The notes beneath the pieces were generated by a model, which was not told the DNA's origin, did no database searches, and saw nothing but the letters and a program-made list of their open reading frames with translations. Shown here piece by piece: positions 1 to 6,936 of a stretch of 11,404 nucleotides of DNA; within the stretch, counting starts at the first letter, position 1, and each line of letters starts with the position of its first letter. The stretch covers positions 1-11,404 of the forward strand of contig JAVEEB010000387.1 of NCBI GenBank assembly GCA_030840665.1. Reading direction: 5' to 3'. The position numbers and the translations under genes were made by a program. Source of the DNA: Frankiaceae bacterium (GTDB taxonomy: Bacteria > Actinomycetota > Actinomycetes > JAVEEB01).

Positions 1-153
1 TTCTACCTCATGAGCCGCGGCATGACCGAGGACGAGGCCATGGCGATGATCGTGCGCGGCTTCGTCGAGCCGATCGCGCGTGAACTGCCGATGGAGTACG
101 CGCTCGAGCTCAACCGCCTGATCGAACTGCAGATGGAAGGGGCCGTGGGCTGA
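1..153 (+). CDS. sufB: Fe-S cluster assembly protein SufB, C-terminal end (partial)
   Basis: Frame 1 is open from the window edge to TGA at 151-153 and gives the last 50 residues of a SufB-type scaffold protein. The start (FYLMSRGM) and the following helix ([16 protein letters not shown]) match the typical end of SufB. The same layout recurs at the end of the next gene, SufD (FYLQSRGI, then EARRMVVRAFFAEVI), as expected for the two paralogous scaffold subunits. SufB forms the SufBC2D scaffold on which the cluster is built in the cytoplasm. The N-terminal bulk lies upstream of the window, so its catalytic residues cannot be checked. Its stop is 2 bases before the sufD start, showing an operon. 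Confidence 0.93.
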   Translation, partial: FYLMSRGMTEDEAMAMIVRGFVEPIARELPMEYALELNRLIELQMEGAVG

Positions 154-155
154 CC

Positions 156-1298
156 GTGGTTGTCGAAGAACGCGAGATCACGGTTGGCGGGGACGCGCGT
201 CCCGCCCGATTCACGTCGTACGACGTCGAGGATTTTCCTGTCCCCACTGGCCGTGAGGAGGAGTGGCGCTTCACGCCGCTCAAGCGCCTCAAGGGCTTGC
301 TCAAGGGTGCGGACGCCGACGGCAAGGTCCAGATCGACGTCGACGGTCTCGGCGACGGTGTGACGGTCACGTCGATCGAACGCGACCACCCGCTCGTCGG
401 CTCGGTGCTGTCACCGGTCGAACGCATCAGTGCGATCGCCTTCGCCGGCTTCACGTCCGGCACCCTCATCAGCGTGGCGAAGCGGGCCGTCGTGGAGCAG
501 CCCGTCACGGTCACGCTGCGCGGCGAGGGCGGCACCGCGTATGGCCATCTCGTTCTCGATGTCGGCGACGAGGCCTCGGCCACGATCGTGCTCGACCACA
601 GCGGCTCAGCCACCTACGCGCAGAACGTCGAGATCCGCGTCGGCGCCAACGCCTCCCTGACCCTGGTCACGGTGCAGGACTGGGCGCGCGACACCGTCCA
701 CGTCGGCTACCACGCGGCGCTCGTCGGCCGCGACGCCCGCTTCCGGTCGTTCACCGTCACGTTGGGCGGCGACCTCGTGCGCCTCGCGCCGACCGTCCGG
801 TACGCCGGTTCGGGCGGCGACGCGGAGTTGCACGGCCTCGTCTTCGCGGACGCCGGTCAGCACCTCGAGCACCGCACGCTGATCGACCACGAGACGCCGA
901 AATGCCGCAGCCGCGTGGCCTACAAGGTGGCGCTGCAAGGCGAAGGCGCCCACACCGTGTGGATCGGCGATGTGGTGGTCCGCAAGGCGGCCGAGGGCAT
1001 CGACACGTACGAACTCAACCGCAACCTCGTGCTGAGTGAGGGCGCGCGCGCCGACAGCGTGCCGAACCTCGAGCTCGAGACCGGCGAGGTCGAGGGCGCC
1101 GGCCACGCGAGCACGACCGGCCGCTTCGACGACCAGCAGCTCTTCTACCTGCAGAGCCGCGGCATCCCCGCGGTCGAGGCCCGCCGCATGGTCGTGCGCG
1201 CGTTCTTCGCCGAGGTCATCGCGAAGGTGCCCGTCGAGCACCTGCGCGATCGCCTCACCGGCCAGATCGAGGCGGAGCTCGAAGGGAGCGGCGTGTGA
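156..1298 (+). CDS. sufD: Fe-S cluster assembly protein SufD
   Basis: A 380-residue protein of the SufB/SufD scaffold family, the non-ATPase partner of SufB in the SufBC2D complex. The N-terminal region carries FPVPTGREEEWRFTPLKRL (about residues 28-46), typical of actinobacterial SufD. The central part is the beta-helix-rich scaffold. The C-terminal part contains ELNRNLVLSEGARADSVPNLE and GHASTTGRFD; the latter holds the conserved histidine region that in the E. coli protein faces the SufB interface. The GTG at 156 is the only reasonable start: no in-frame ATG, GTG or TTG lies between it and the sufB coding end, and a weak purine-rich stretch (135-142) precedes it. The stop overlaps the next gene's start by 4 bases (GTGA at 1295-1298). 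Confidence 0.95.
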   Translation: MVVEEREITVGGDARPARFTSYDVEDFPVPTGREEEWRFTPLKRLKGLLKGADADGKVQIDVDGLGDGVTVTSIERDHPLVGSVLSPVERISAIAFAGFTSGTLISVAKRAVVEQPVTVTLRGEGGTAYGHLVLDVGDEASATIVLDHSGSATYAQNVEIRVGANASLTLVTVQDWARDTVHVGYHAALVGRDARFRSFTVTLGGDLVRLAPTVRYAGSGGDAELHGLVFADAGQHLEHRTLIDHETPKCRSRVAYKVALQGEGAHTVWIGDVVVRKAAEGIDTYELNRNLVLSEGARADSVPNLELETGEVEGAGHASTTGRFDDQQLFYLQSRGIPAVEARRMVVRAFFAEVIAKVPVEHLRDRLTGQIEAELEGSGV

Positions 1299-1618
1299 CC
1301 GAGTTCGTTCGCGCGTGCTCCGTCGCCGACATCGCGGACGGCAAGCCCTTTCGTGTCGACATCGGCGATGTGCCGATCGTCATGGTGAAGGACAAGCACG
1401 GCACATACGCCTTGTACGACGAATGCACCCACGCCGCCGTCGCCCTCAGCGAAGGTGACGTCGACCACGGCAGCATCGAATGCTGGTTGCACGGCTCGCG
1501 TTTCGACCTCGCGACCGGCAAGCCGAAGTCGCTGCCCGCCACCCAGCCCGTCCAGGTTTTCCCGACCCGTATCGACGGCGACGACGTGTTCGTCGCTCTT
1601 GGAGAGATCACTGCATGA
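1295..1618 (+). CDS. Rieske-type [2Fe-2S] ferredoxin encoded in the SUF operon
   Basis: A 107-residue protein made of a single Rieske domain. The cluster ligands are visible as C44-T-H46 and C63-W-L-H66 with 16 residues between the two motifs, followed by GSRFDLATG, the usual Rieske pattern. This type is often named a non-heme iron oxygenase ferredoxin subunit, but no oxygenase gene is nearby. In many actinobacteria such a gene lies between sufD and sufC (from memory), which suggests an electron-transfer role for cluster assembly, for example supplying electrons for sulfur reduction; that role is inference. The GTG start at 1295 overlaps the sufD stop and has GAAGGGAG a few bases upstream. 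The stop overlaps the sufC ATG (ATGA, 1615-1618), so translation is probably coupled on both sides. Confidence 0.93.
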   Translation: MTEFVRACSVADIADGKPFRVDIGDVPIVMVKDKHGTYALYDECTHAAVALSEGDVDHGSIECWLHGSRFDLATGKPKSLPATQPVQVFPTRIDGDDVFVALGEITA

Positions 1619-2427
1619 GCACGCTCGAGATTCGCGACCTGCACGTCGCCGTCGAAGACAAGCAAATCCTCAACGGCGTCGACCTTTCCGTGTCCTCCGG
1701 TGAGATCCACGCGATCATGGGGCCCAACGGCTCCGGCAAGTCGACGCTGGCCTACGCCATCGCCGGCCACCCCAAATACACGATCACCCGCGGCAGCGTG
1801 ACGCTCGACGGCGCCGACGTGCTCGACATGACCGTCGACGAGCGTGCCCGCGCGGGTCTGTTCCTCGCGATGCAGTACCCGGTCGAGGTGCCGGGCGTAT
1901 CGGTCTCGAACTTCCTGCGCACCGCGGTGACGGCCGTACGCGGCGAGGCGCCCAAGATCCGCACGTGGGGCAAGGACGTCAAGAACGTCATGACCAAGCT
2001 GCAGATGGACCCGACGTTCGCCGAGCGCTCCGTCAACGAGGGCTTCTCGGGCGGCGAGAAGAAGCGTCACGAGATCGTGCAGCTCGACCTCCTGCGCCCG
2101 AAGATCGCGATCCTCGACGAGACCGACTCCGGCCTCGACGTCGACGCGCTGCGCACCGTGTCCGAGGGCGTCGTCCGCGTGCACGCGGAGAGCAACCTCG
2201 GCGTGCTGCTCATCACGCACTACACGCGGATCCTGCGCTACATCAAGCCGCAGTTCGTGCACGTGATGTCGGCCGGCCGCATCGTCGAGGAGGGTGGCGA
2301 GGAGCTCGCCGCCCAGCTCGAGGACGAGGGCTACGCCCGCTTCGGTGGGGGACCGGTGCTCACGCCGGCCGAGCCGCGCCCGTCCGTCGACGGTGTCCTG
2401 CCGGGCGCGAGCGGCGGCGGCAACTAG
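1615..2427 (+). CDS. sufC: Fe-S cluster assembly ATPase SufC
   Basis: A 270-residue cytoplasmic ABC-type ATPase that drives conformational change of the SufBC2D scaffold. Walker A is GPNGSGKST at residues 36-44. The SufC-like middle (FLAMQYPVEVPGVSVSNFLR), the signature FSGGEKKRHE, Walker B with D-loop (IAILDETDSGLDVDAL) and the switch histidine in LLITHYTRIL are all present. Unlike transporter ATPases it has no membrane partner; it sits between scaffold and desulfurase genes. The ATG at 1615 is chosen because it overlaps the previous stop and has GGAGAG at 1601-1606; reading further upstream would run through the ferredoxin gene in another frame. The last ~27 residues are Gly/Pro/Ala-rich and extend beyond the usual ~250-residue family length. 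Confidence 0.96.
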   Translation: MSTLEIRDLHVAVEDKQILNGVDLSVSSGEIHAIMGPNGSGKSTLAYAIAGHPKYTITRGSVTLDGADVLDMTVDERARAGLFLAMQYPVEVPGVSVSNFLRTAVTAVRGEAPKIRTWGKDVKNVMTKLQMDPTFAERSVNEGFSGGEKKRHEIVQLDLLRPKIAILDETDSGLDVDALRTVSEGVVRVHAESNLGVLLITHYTRILRYIKPQFVHVMSAGRIVEEGGEELAAQLEDEGYARFGGGPVLTPAEPRPSVDGVLPGASGGGN

Positions 2428-2429
2428 CC

Positions 2430-3683
2430 ATGCCCGCCTTCGATGTCGAGACGATCCGCAAGGACTTCCCAGTCCTCGAGCGGACCGTCGCGGGCGGCAA
2501 GGCACTGGTCTACCTCGACAATGCGGCGACGTCGCAGAAGCCGGCCGCGGTGCTGGACGCCGTGCGCGACTACTACGAGCGGTCCAACGCGAATGTGCAC
2601 CGCGGCGTGCACACCCTCGGCGAGGAAGCGACAGCCTTGTACGAAGGGGCCCGCGACCTGACGGCCTCGTTCATCAACGCGGCGGATCGTAGCGAGGTCG
2701 TCTTCGCGAAGAACGCGACGGAGGGCATCAACCTGCTCGCGTACGCGATCGGCAACGCGGCCCCCGGGTCGGCGCTGGCGGTCGGCCCGGGCGACGAGAT
2801 CCTCATCACCGAGATGGAGCACCACTCCAACATCGTGCCGTGGCAGCTGCTCGCGCAGCGCACGGGCGCGACGCTGCGCTGGCTCGGGCTCACCGACGAC
2901 GGTCGCCTGGACCTGTCGAATCTGGACGAACTCCTCAACGCACGCACGAAAATCGTCTCGTTCGTCCACCAGTCGAACATCCTCGGCACGATCAACCCGG
3001 TCGAGCCGATCGTCCGCCGCGCTCGTGACGTCGGCGCGCTCGTCTTCCTCGACGGCTCGCAGTCGGTGCCGCACCACGCGGTGGACGTGCAGGCCCTCGG
3101 CGTCGACGCGCTCGTGTTCACGGGCCACAAGATGCTCGCGCCGACCGGCATCGGCATCCTGTGGGCCAGGCGTTCGCTGCTCGACGAGCTGCCGCCGTTC
3201 CTCGGCGGGGGCGAGATGATCAGCGAGGTGACGATGGCCGCCTCGACGTACGCGGAGCCGCCGCACAAGTTCGAGGCCGGCACCCCGCCGATCGCCGAGG
3301 CCGTCGGGCTGGGCGCGGCCATCCGCTACCTCACTGACATCGGCATGGACGCGATCGCGGAGCACGAGGCCGCGATCACGTCGTACACCCTTGACGCTTT
3401 GAGGAGCGTGCCCGACCTGCGCATCATCGGTCCGGACACGACGCAGGCTCGCGGCGGCTCGATTTCCTTTGCCATGAAGGGCATCCACCCGCACGACGTC
3501 GGGCAGCTGCTGGACACGTATGGGGTCGCTGTGCGGGTCGGCCACCACTGCGCGCGCCCCGTGTGCGTCCGCTTCGGGGTGCCGGCCACGACGCGGGCAT
3601 CATTCGCGCTCTACACCACCACGGCGGAGATCGACGCGCTCGTGGAAGGTCTGGGGCATGTCCGGACGTTCTTCGGGAGGTGA
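2430..3683 (+). CDS. sufS: Cysteine desulfurase SufS (PLP-dependent)
   Basis: A 417-residue class V aminotransferase-fold enzyme that converts L-cysteine to alanine and leaves a persulfide on its active cysteine. Visible landmarks are YLDNAATSQKP (28-38), ANVHRGVHTL (54-63), EMEHHSNIVPW (128-138) with the PLP-stacking histidine, FLDGSQSVPH (206-215) with the PLP aspartate, the PLP lysine K234 in TGHKMLAPTG, and the catalytic C374 in RVGHHCARP followed by TTRASFALY. The RVGHHC loop context is that of group II (SufS) desulfurases, which need a partner such as SufU. The ATG at 2430 lies 2 bases after the sufC stop without a clear Shine-Dalgarno, so it is probably coupled to sufC translation. All key residues are present. 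Confidence 0.96.
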   Translation: MPAFDVETIRKDFPVLERTVAGGKALVYLDNAATSQKPAAVLDAVRDYYERSNANVHRGVHTLGEEATALYEGARDLTASFINAADRSEVVFAKNATEGINLLAYAIGNAAPGSALAVGPGDEILITEMEHHSNIVPWQLLAQRTGATLRWLGLTDDGRLDLSNLDELLNARTKIVSFVHQSNILGTINPVEPIVRRARDVGALVFLDGSQSVPHHAVDVQALGVDALVFTGHKMLAPTGIGILWARRSLLDELPPFLGGGEMISEVTMAASTYAEPPHKFEAGTPPIAEAVGLGAAIRYLTDIGMDAIAEHEAAITSYTLDALRSVPDLRIIGPDTTQARGGSISFAMKGIHPHDVGQLLDTYGVAVRVGHHCARPVCVRFGVPATTRASFALYTTTAEIDALVEGLGHVRTFFGR

Positions 3684-3690
3684 TGCAGAC

Positions 3691-4188
3691 ATGAGCCAGC
3701 CCTCGTTCGACCCCCTGTACCAGGAAATCATCCTGGACCACTACCGCCAGCCGCGCCATTGCGGCCTGCGGGACGCCTACGACGCCGAGGTTCACCACGT
3801 GAACCCGACGTGCGGCGACGAGGTGACGCTGCGCCTGCAGCTCGACGGCGACCGCCTGGCGGACGTCTCGTACGACTGCGAGGGCTGCTCGATCAGCCAG
3901 GCAAGCGTCTCGGTGATGACGGAGCTCGTCATCGGCAAGTCCGTCGCCGATGCGCAGACCGTGCACGACGCCTTCCTTGCCTTGATGCAGTCGAAGGGCC
4001 AGGGCGAGCCGGACGAAGCCGTCCTGGAAGACGCTGTCGCCTTCAGCGGCGTCTCGCGCTACCCCGCGCGGGTCAAGTGCGCACTGCTCGGCTGGATGGC
4101 GTTGCGGGACGCGACAGCGCGCGCCCAGGCCGGCATGCGGGAGACTGCAGAAATCGTCACGACCACCGAAGGAGGGGCCGCATCATGA
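3691..4188 (+). CDS. sufU: SufU, sulfur acceptor/transfer partner of SufS
   Basis: A 165-residue IscU/SufU-fold protein. The zinc/sulfur ligands are C41 and D43 (NPTCGDEV), C66 (CEGCSISQAS) and C130 (ARVKCALLGW). The insert between the second and third cysteines is the longer type seen in SufU of Gram-positive bacteria rather than the shorter IscU. In Bacillus subtilis, SufU takes the persulfide from SufS through a zinc-ligand swap instead of acting as a scaffold; the same role is inferred here from conserved residues and placement directly after sufS. The ATG at 3691 follows GGAGG (3676-3680) by 10 bases and lies 7 bases after the sufS stop. The C-terminal ~25 residues are a low-complexity Thr/Ala/Gly-rich tail. 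The stop overlaps the next start (ATGA). Confidence 0.95.
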   Translation: MSQPSFDPLYQEIILDHYRQPRHCGLRDAYDAEVHHVNPTCGDEVTLRLQLDGDRLADVSYDCEGCSISQASVSVMTELVIGKSVADAQTVHDAFLALMQSKGQGEPDEAVLEDAVAFSGVSRYPARVKCALLGWMALRDATARAQAGMRETAEIVTTTEGGAAS

Positions 4189-4514
4189 CCGAAGTAGTCG
4201 CGATCGAGGAGCAGTACGACGAAGTGGTCGAGGCCATGAAGGACGTGGTCGACCCGGAGCTCGGTATCAACGTCGTCGACCTCGGCCTCCTGTACGGCGT
4301 CCTGGTCGACGACGAGAAGACCTGCTTCCTCGACATGACGCTCACGTCGGCGGCTTGCCCGCTGACGGATGTCATCGAGGACCAGACGCGGGCCGCGCTG
4401 GCGCACCTCGTCGATGACGTGCGCATCAACTGGGTGTGGATGCCGCCGTGGGGCCCCGACAAGATCACCGACGAAGGTCGCGAGCAGCTGCGGGCCCTCG
4501 GCTTCAACCTGTAG
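4185..4514 (+). CDS. MIP18 family (DUF59) protein, SufT-like Fe-S maturation factor
   Basis: A 109-residue single-domain MIP18/DUF59 protein. Family landmarks are VVDPELGINVVDLGLLY (21-37), the motif TSAACPLTD with C58, and WGPDKITDEGREQLRALGF near the C-terminus. Relatives (SufT in Staphylococcus and Bacillus, Cia2 in eukaryotes) act in maturation or delivery of Fe-S clusters to target proteins; that is family knowledge, and here the role is inferred from the location as last gene of the SUF operon. The ATG at 4185 overlaps the sufU stop by 4 bases and is preceded by a strong GGAGGGG (4171-4177). Often labelled metal-sulfur cluster assembly factor. It ends 11 bases before the stop of the opposite-strand GGDEF-EAL gene. 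Confidence 0.94.
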   Translation: MTEVVAIEEQYDEVVEAMKDVVDPELGINVVDLGLLYGVLVDDEKTCFLDMTLTSAACPLTDVIEDQTRAALAHLVDDVRINWVWMPPWGPDKITDEGREQLRALGFNL

Positions 4515-4519
4515 AGGGC
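4494..4519 (+). terminator. Weak candidate terminator hairpin at the end of the SUF operon
   Basis: GCCCTC at 4494-4499 can pair with GAGGGC at 4514-4519, a 6 bp stem that spans the stop codon of the last SUF gene. The loop is long (14 bases). The stretch after it is only mildly T-rich (TTGCTGCTAGTT). It may help end transcription between two convergent genes separated by 11 bases, but the stem is short for a GC-rich genome. Confidence 0.25.
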
Positions 4520-4525
4520 TTGCTG

Positions 4526-6835
4526 CTAGTTGATGGCGCGCACTCCGGGCATTCCGGCACGCGGGACCGGCATCGGTGCGCGACGTGATGTGAACCAGGT
4601 GTCGAAGGCTTCGATCGGCATGGGCCGGCCCAGGAGATACCCCTGCGCGAGGTCGCAGCCGGCATCTCGCAGTGCGTCCCATTCCTCGACCGTCTCGACA
4701 CCTTCCGCGACGATCGTCAGTCCCAGGCTCTTGGCGAGCTGCACCGACGAGCGCACGACGATCGCCGCGCGCTCCTGGAGCAACATGCGCTGCACGAACT
4801 CCCGGTCCAGCTTGAGCTCGTCGACCGGCAGGTCGCACAAGTAGGACAGCGACGAGTAGCCGGTGCCGTAGTCATCGATCGACACCCGCACGCCACTCTC
4901 GCGCAGCAGATCGAGGGTTCCCGCGCCCTGCTGGCGGTCGAGCACCAGGTCCTGCTCGGTGATTTCCAGCATCAGCATGTGCGGGTCGACGTCGTGCAAC
5001 TGGAGCTTTGCCTGGACGAAGGCGGGGAAATCGGGGTCCCGGATGTCGTCCGCGGTGATGTTCACGGACACGCAGATGTGCAAGTCGGCCGCCGCCCAGA
5101 TCGCCGCCTGCCGCACCGCGGTCTCCAAGACGTGTTCCGTGAGCCTGCGCATCAGCCCGGCCTGCTCGGCGAGGGGAAGGAAGACGGGCGGTACGAGTGT
5201 CCCGAGTCGCGGGTGCTGCCAGCGCACGAGCGCCTCGACCCCGACCACGGCACCTTCGACGAGTGTGGCCTTGGGTTGGTAGAACAGGACGACCTCGCCG
5301 TTGTCGAGCCCGGTGCGCAGCTCCTGGATCAACAACAGGCGCTCCGTGTCACGCAGGTCGAGGCTCTCTTCGAACACGACCACGCCGGCCCGGTCGGTGC
5401 GGCCCCGATACATCGCGGTGTCGGCGAAGCGCAGCAGGTCGCTGACGTCGGCCGTGTGGAGAGGTGACCCGGCGATGCCGATCGTGGCGCTCACCACGAC
5501 TTCGGCGCCGGCCAGGTCGGTCGGCAGCGCGATTTCGGCCCGCAACCGATCGGCCACGGCGAGCACTTCGGCCAGGTCGACAGACTGCAGGAGCACGTCA
5601 AACTGACCGCCGGCGATGCGCGCGAAAAGGTCGACCGGTCGCACCGTGGCCACGAGGCGCGGGCCGAGGTGCGTGATGAGGTCGTCGCCGGCCTGGTGGC
5701 CCAACGTGTCATTGATGTCCCTGAACAGGTCGACGTCGACGCTGAGAATCCACACGCGAGTGGCGCGGTTGGCCTCGACGGCGGCCCGCGCCACCCGGAA
5801 CAGCTCGCGGCGGTTGGCGAGGCCGGTGAGGTCATCGGTGGCGGCTTCCCGGCGGGCGTCGCTGAGGGCCCGCAGTTGCCGCAGGGTCTCGGACGTGCGG
5901 CCGGCGGCGAGGACGAGGGTGACCGCGGCGAGCACGACGGCCAGCGTGCTGCCGCGCGACCAGTGGTCGCGGATCAGGACGAAGAGCGCGGCCCCAGTGA
6001 ACGCGTAGGGGATGACCAGGATCCGCCACGTCGGGGCGGCGGCCGTCGTTTCCTGGCCGGGGGGCTGCCAGGCGGCAAGCGCGACGACGAGGCCGCTCAG
6101 CACCCACAGCGTGTCCAGCCAGGTGCCGATCGTGTAGGTGCCGCTGGCGGTTCTGGTGAGCAGGATCGTGTCGGCCGTCATGTAGAGCAGTTGCGCGAGG
6201 ATCAACGCCACCCAGGTCCGGGACAGGTGCAACCGACCCGTGACCGCCAGCACCGCGACCGCCATGCCGAGCAGCAGCTCGTCGCCGATCGGGTAGGCGG
6301 CATTAGTAACGACCTGCGCCGCGGACCCGTTGAGGTGCGACAGCAGCGGCCCGACGAAGAACTGGACGACAACCGCACACGCGCCCATGCCGGCGATGAG
6401 GCCGTCGATGAGGAAGCCGCTCTGCAACCGCCGCATGACCCGACGCCGGATGCGGATGACGAGGGCCGTCACCATCAGGGGGTAGAAGGCCAGCCACAGG
6501 AGGTCGGACGGACTCGGCACGGGCAACGCGATCCCACGCAGGGATTCGACCCAGTACACGATGGAGCCGGCCATCCATGACGTAATGGCGGCGCAGGCGA
6601 GGATCCAGACGGCGCGTTCTGCCTTGTGATGGAACGCCCGGGCGCCGGTCAGCCCCGCGGCGAAGATGTTGAGCGCGAGCGCCAGCCAGGTGGTGTCGAA
6701 CCCGCCGAGGATGGGCGACATAGTCGACGCGATGTAGACGAGCGCCAGCGGCACGATGACCACCGGCGACCAGCGCACGTACGTCGGTACGCGCCAATCC
6801 GTCCTTTGCCGCGTCGCCGGTTTGGCTTCTCCCAT
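4526..6835 (-). CDS. Membrane-anchored GGDEF-EAL protein; predicted c-di-GMP phosphodiesterase with degenerate GGDEF
   Basis: A 769-residue protein. Residues ~20-312 hold about nine hydrophobic segments, including the stretch PSPSDLLWLAFYPL (107-120) that I associate with this class of integral-membrane sensor. A GGDEF domain follows from DDLTGLANRREL (334-345); its active-site motif reads AGGQF (408-412) instead of GGDEF, losing the acidic residue needed for cyclase activity. The EAL domain (~505-745) is intact: EALVR (534-538), N592, E624 in LEITE, DDYGTGYSSL (654-663), K675, E711 in AEGVE, and QGYLLGRP (731-738). The likely activity is hydrolysis of c-di-GMP, with the GGDEF domain perhaps binding GTP as a sensor. 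The ATG at 6835 is the only start between the membrane and upstream regions; its Shine-Dalgarno is poor. Signals sensed are unknown. Confidence 0.93.
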   Translation of the reverse strand: MGEAKPATRQRTDWRVPTYVRWSPVVIVPLALVYIASTMSPILGGFDTTWLALALNIFAAGLTGARAFHHKAERAVWILACAAITSWMAGSIVYWVESLRGIALPVPSPSDLLWLAFYPLMVTALVIRIRRRVMRRLQSGFLIDGLIAGMGACAVVVQFFVGPLLSHLNGSAAQVVTNAAYPIGDELLLGMAVAVLAVTGRLHLSRTWVALILAQLLYMTADTILLTRTASGTYTIGTWLDTLWVLSGLVVALAAWQPPGQETTAAAPTWRILVIPYAFTGAALFVLIRDHWSRGSTLAVVLAAVTLVLAAGRTSETLRQLRALSDARREAATDDLTGLANRRELFRVARAAVEANRATRVWILSVDVDLFRDINDTLGHQAGDDLITHLGPRLVATVRPVDLFARIAGGQFDVLLQSVDLAEVLAVADRLRAEIALPTDLAGAEVVVSATIGIAGSPLHTADVSDLLRFADTAMYRGRTDRAGVVVFEESLDLRDTERLLLIQELRTGLDNGEVVLFYQPKATLVEGAVVGVEALVRWQHPRLGTLVPPVFLPLAEQAGLMRRLTEHVLETAVRQAAIWAAADLHICVSVNITADDIRDPDFPAFVQAKLQLHDVDPHMLMLEITEQDLVLDRQQGAGTLDLLRESGVRVSIDDYGTGYSSLSYLCDLPVDELKLDREFVQRMLLQERAAIVVRSSVQLAKSLGLTIVAEGVETVEEWDALRDAGCDLAQGYLLGRPMPIEAFDTWFTSRRAPMPVPRAGMPGVRAIN

Positions 6836-6838
6836 AGA

Positions 6839-6850
6839 ACGCCATTCGGC
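6839..6850. repeat. 12-base direct repeat, copy 1 (ACGCCATTCGGC), just before the GGDEF-EAL start
   Basis: ACGCCATTCGGC occurs at 6839-6850 and again, exact and in the same orientation, at 6893-6904, offset by 54 bases. Both copies lie in the 101-base gap between the two minus-strand genes. On the minus strand each reads GCCGAATGGCGT, whose core GCC-GAAT-GGC is a short dyad. This copy ends 4 bases before the ATG of the GGDEF-EAL gene. It could be a regulator site or chance; no known box is matched. Confidence 0.45.
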
Positions 6851-6892
6851 TTGTCTTGGCCGCGGCTTTACGCCGCTCCGCCGACGAGAATT

Positions 6893-6904
6893 ACGCCATT
6901 CGGC
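6893..6904. repeat. 12-base direct repeat, copy 2 (ACGCCATTCGGC)
   Basis: Exact second copy of the repeat at 6839-6850, located 33 bases downstream of the stop codon of the minus-strand membrane gene. The spacing of 54 bases is about five helical turns, so both sites would face the same side of the DNA. Between them (6862-6876) lies a small 5 bp hairpin, GCGGC-TTTAC-GCCGC. That is too short to call a terminator. Confidence 0.45.
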
Positions 6905-6936
6905 CGATGACGACGCGGCCGGCTTGTGCCGACCAC

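Noticed and set aside
1255..2505. Long minus-strand open frame (416 codons) opposite the ferredoxin and sufC
   Set aside because: It lies antisense to two genes with full family motifs, and its product is His/Arg/Val/Ala-rich low-complexity sequence.
2424..3548. Long minus-strand open frame (374 codons) opposite sufS
   Set aside because: Antisense shadow of a clear SufS; Arg/Asp/Val-rich product with no recognisable domain.
6862..6876. Small hairpin (GCGGC-TTTAC-GCCGC) between the two minus-strand genes as a terminator
   Set aside because: A 5 bp stem is too weak, with no T-run; such stems are common by chance in GC-rich DNA.
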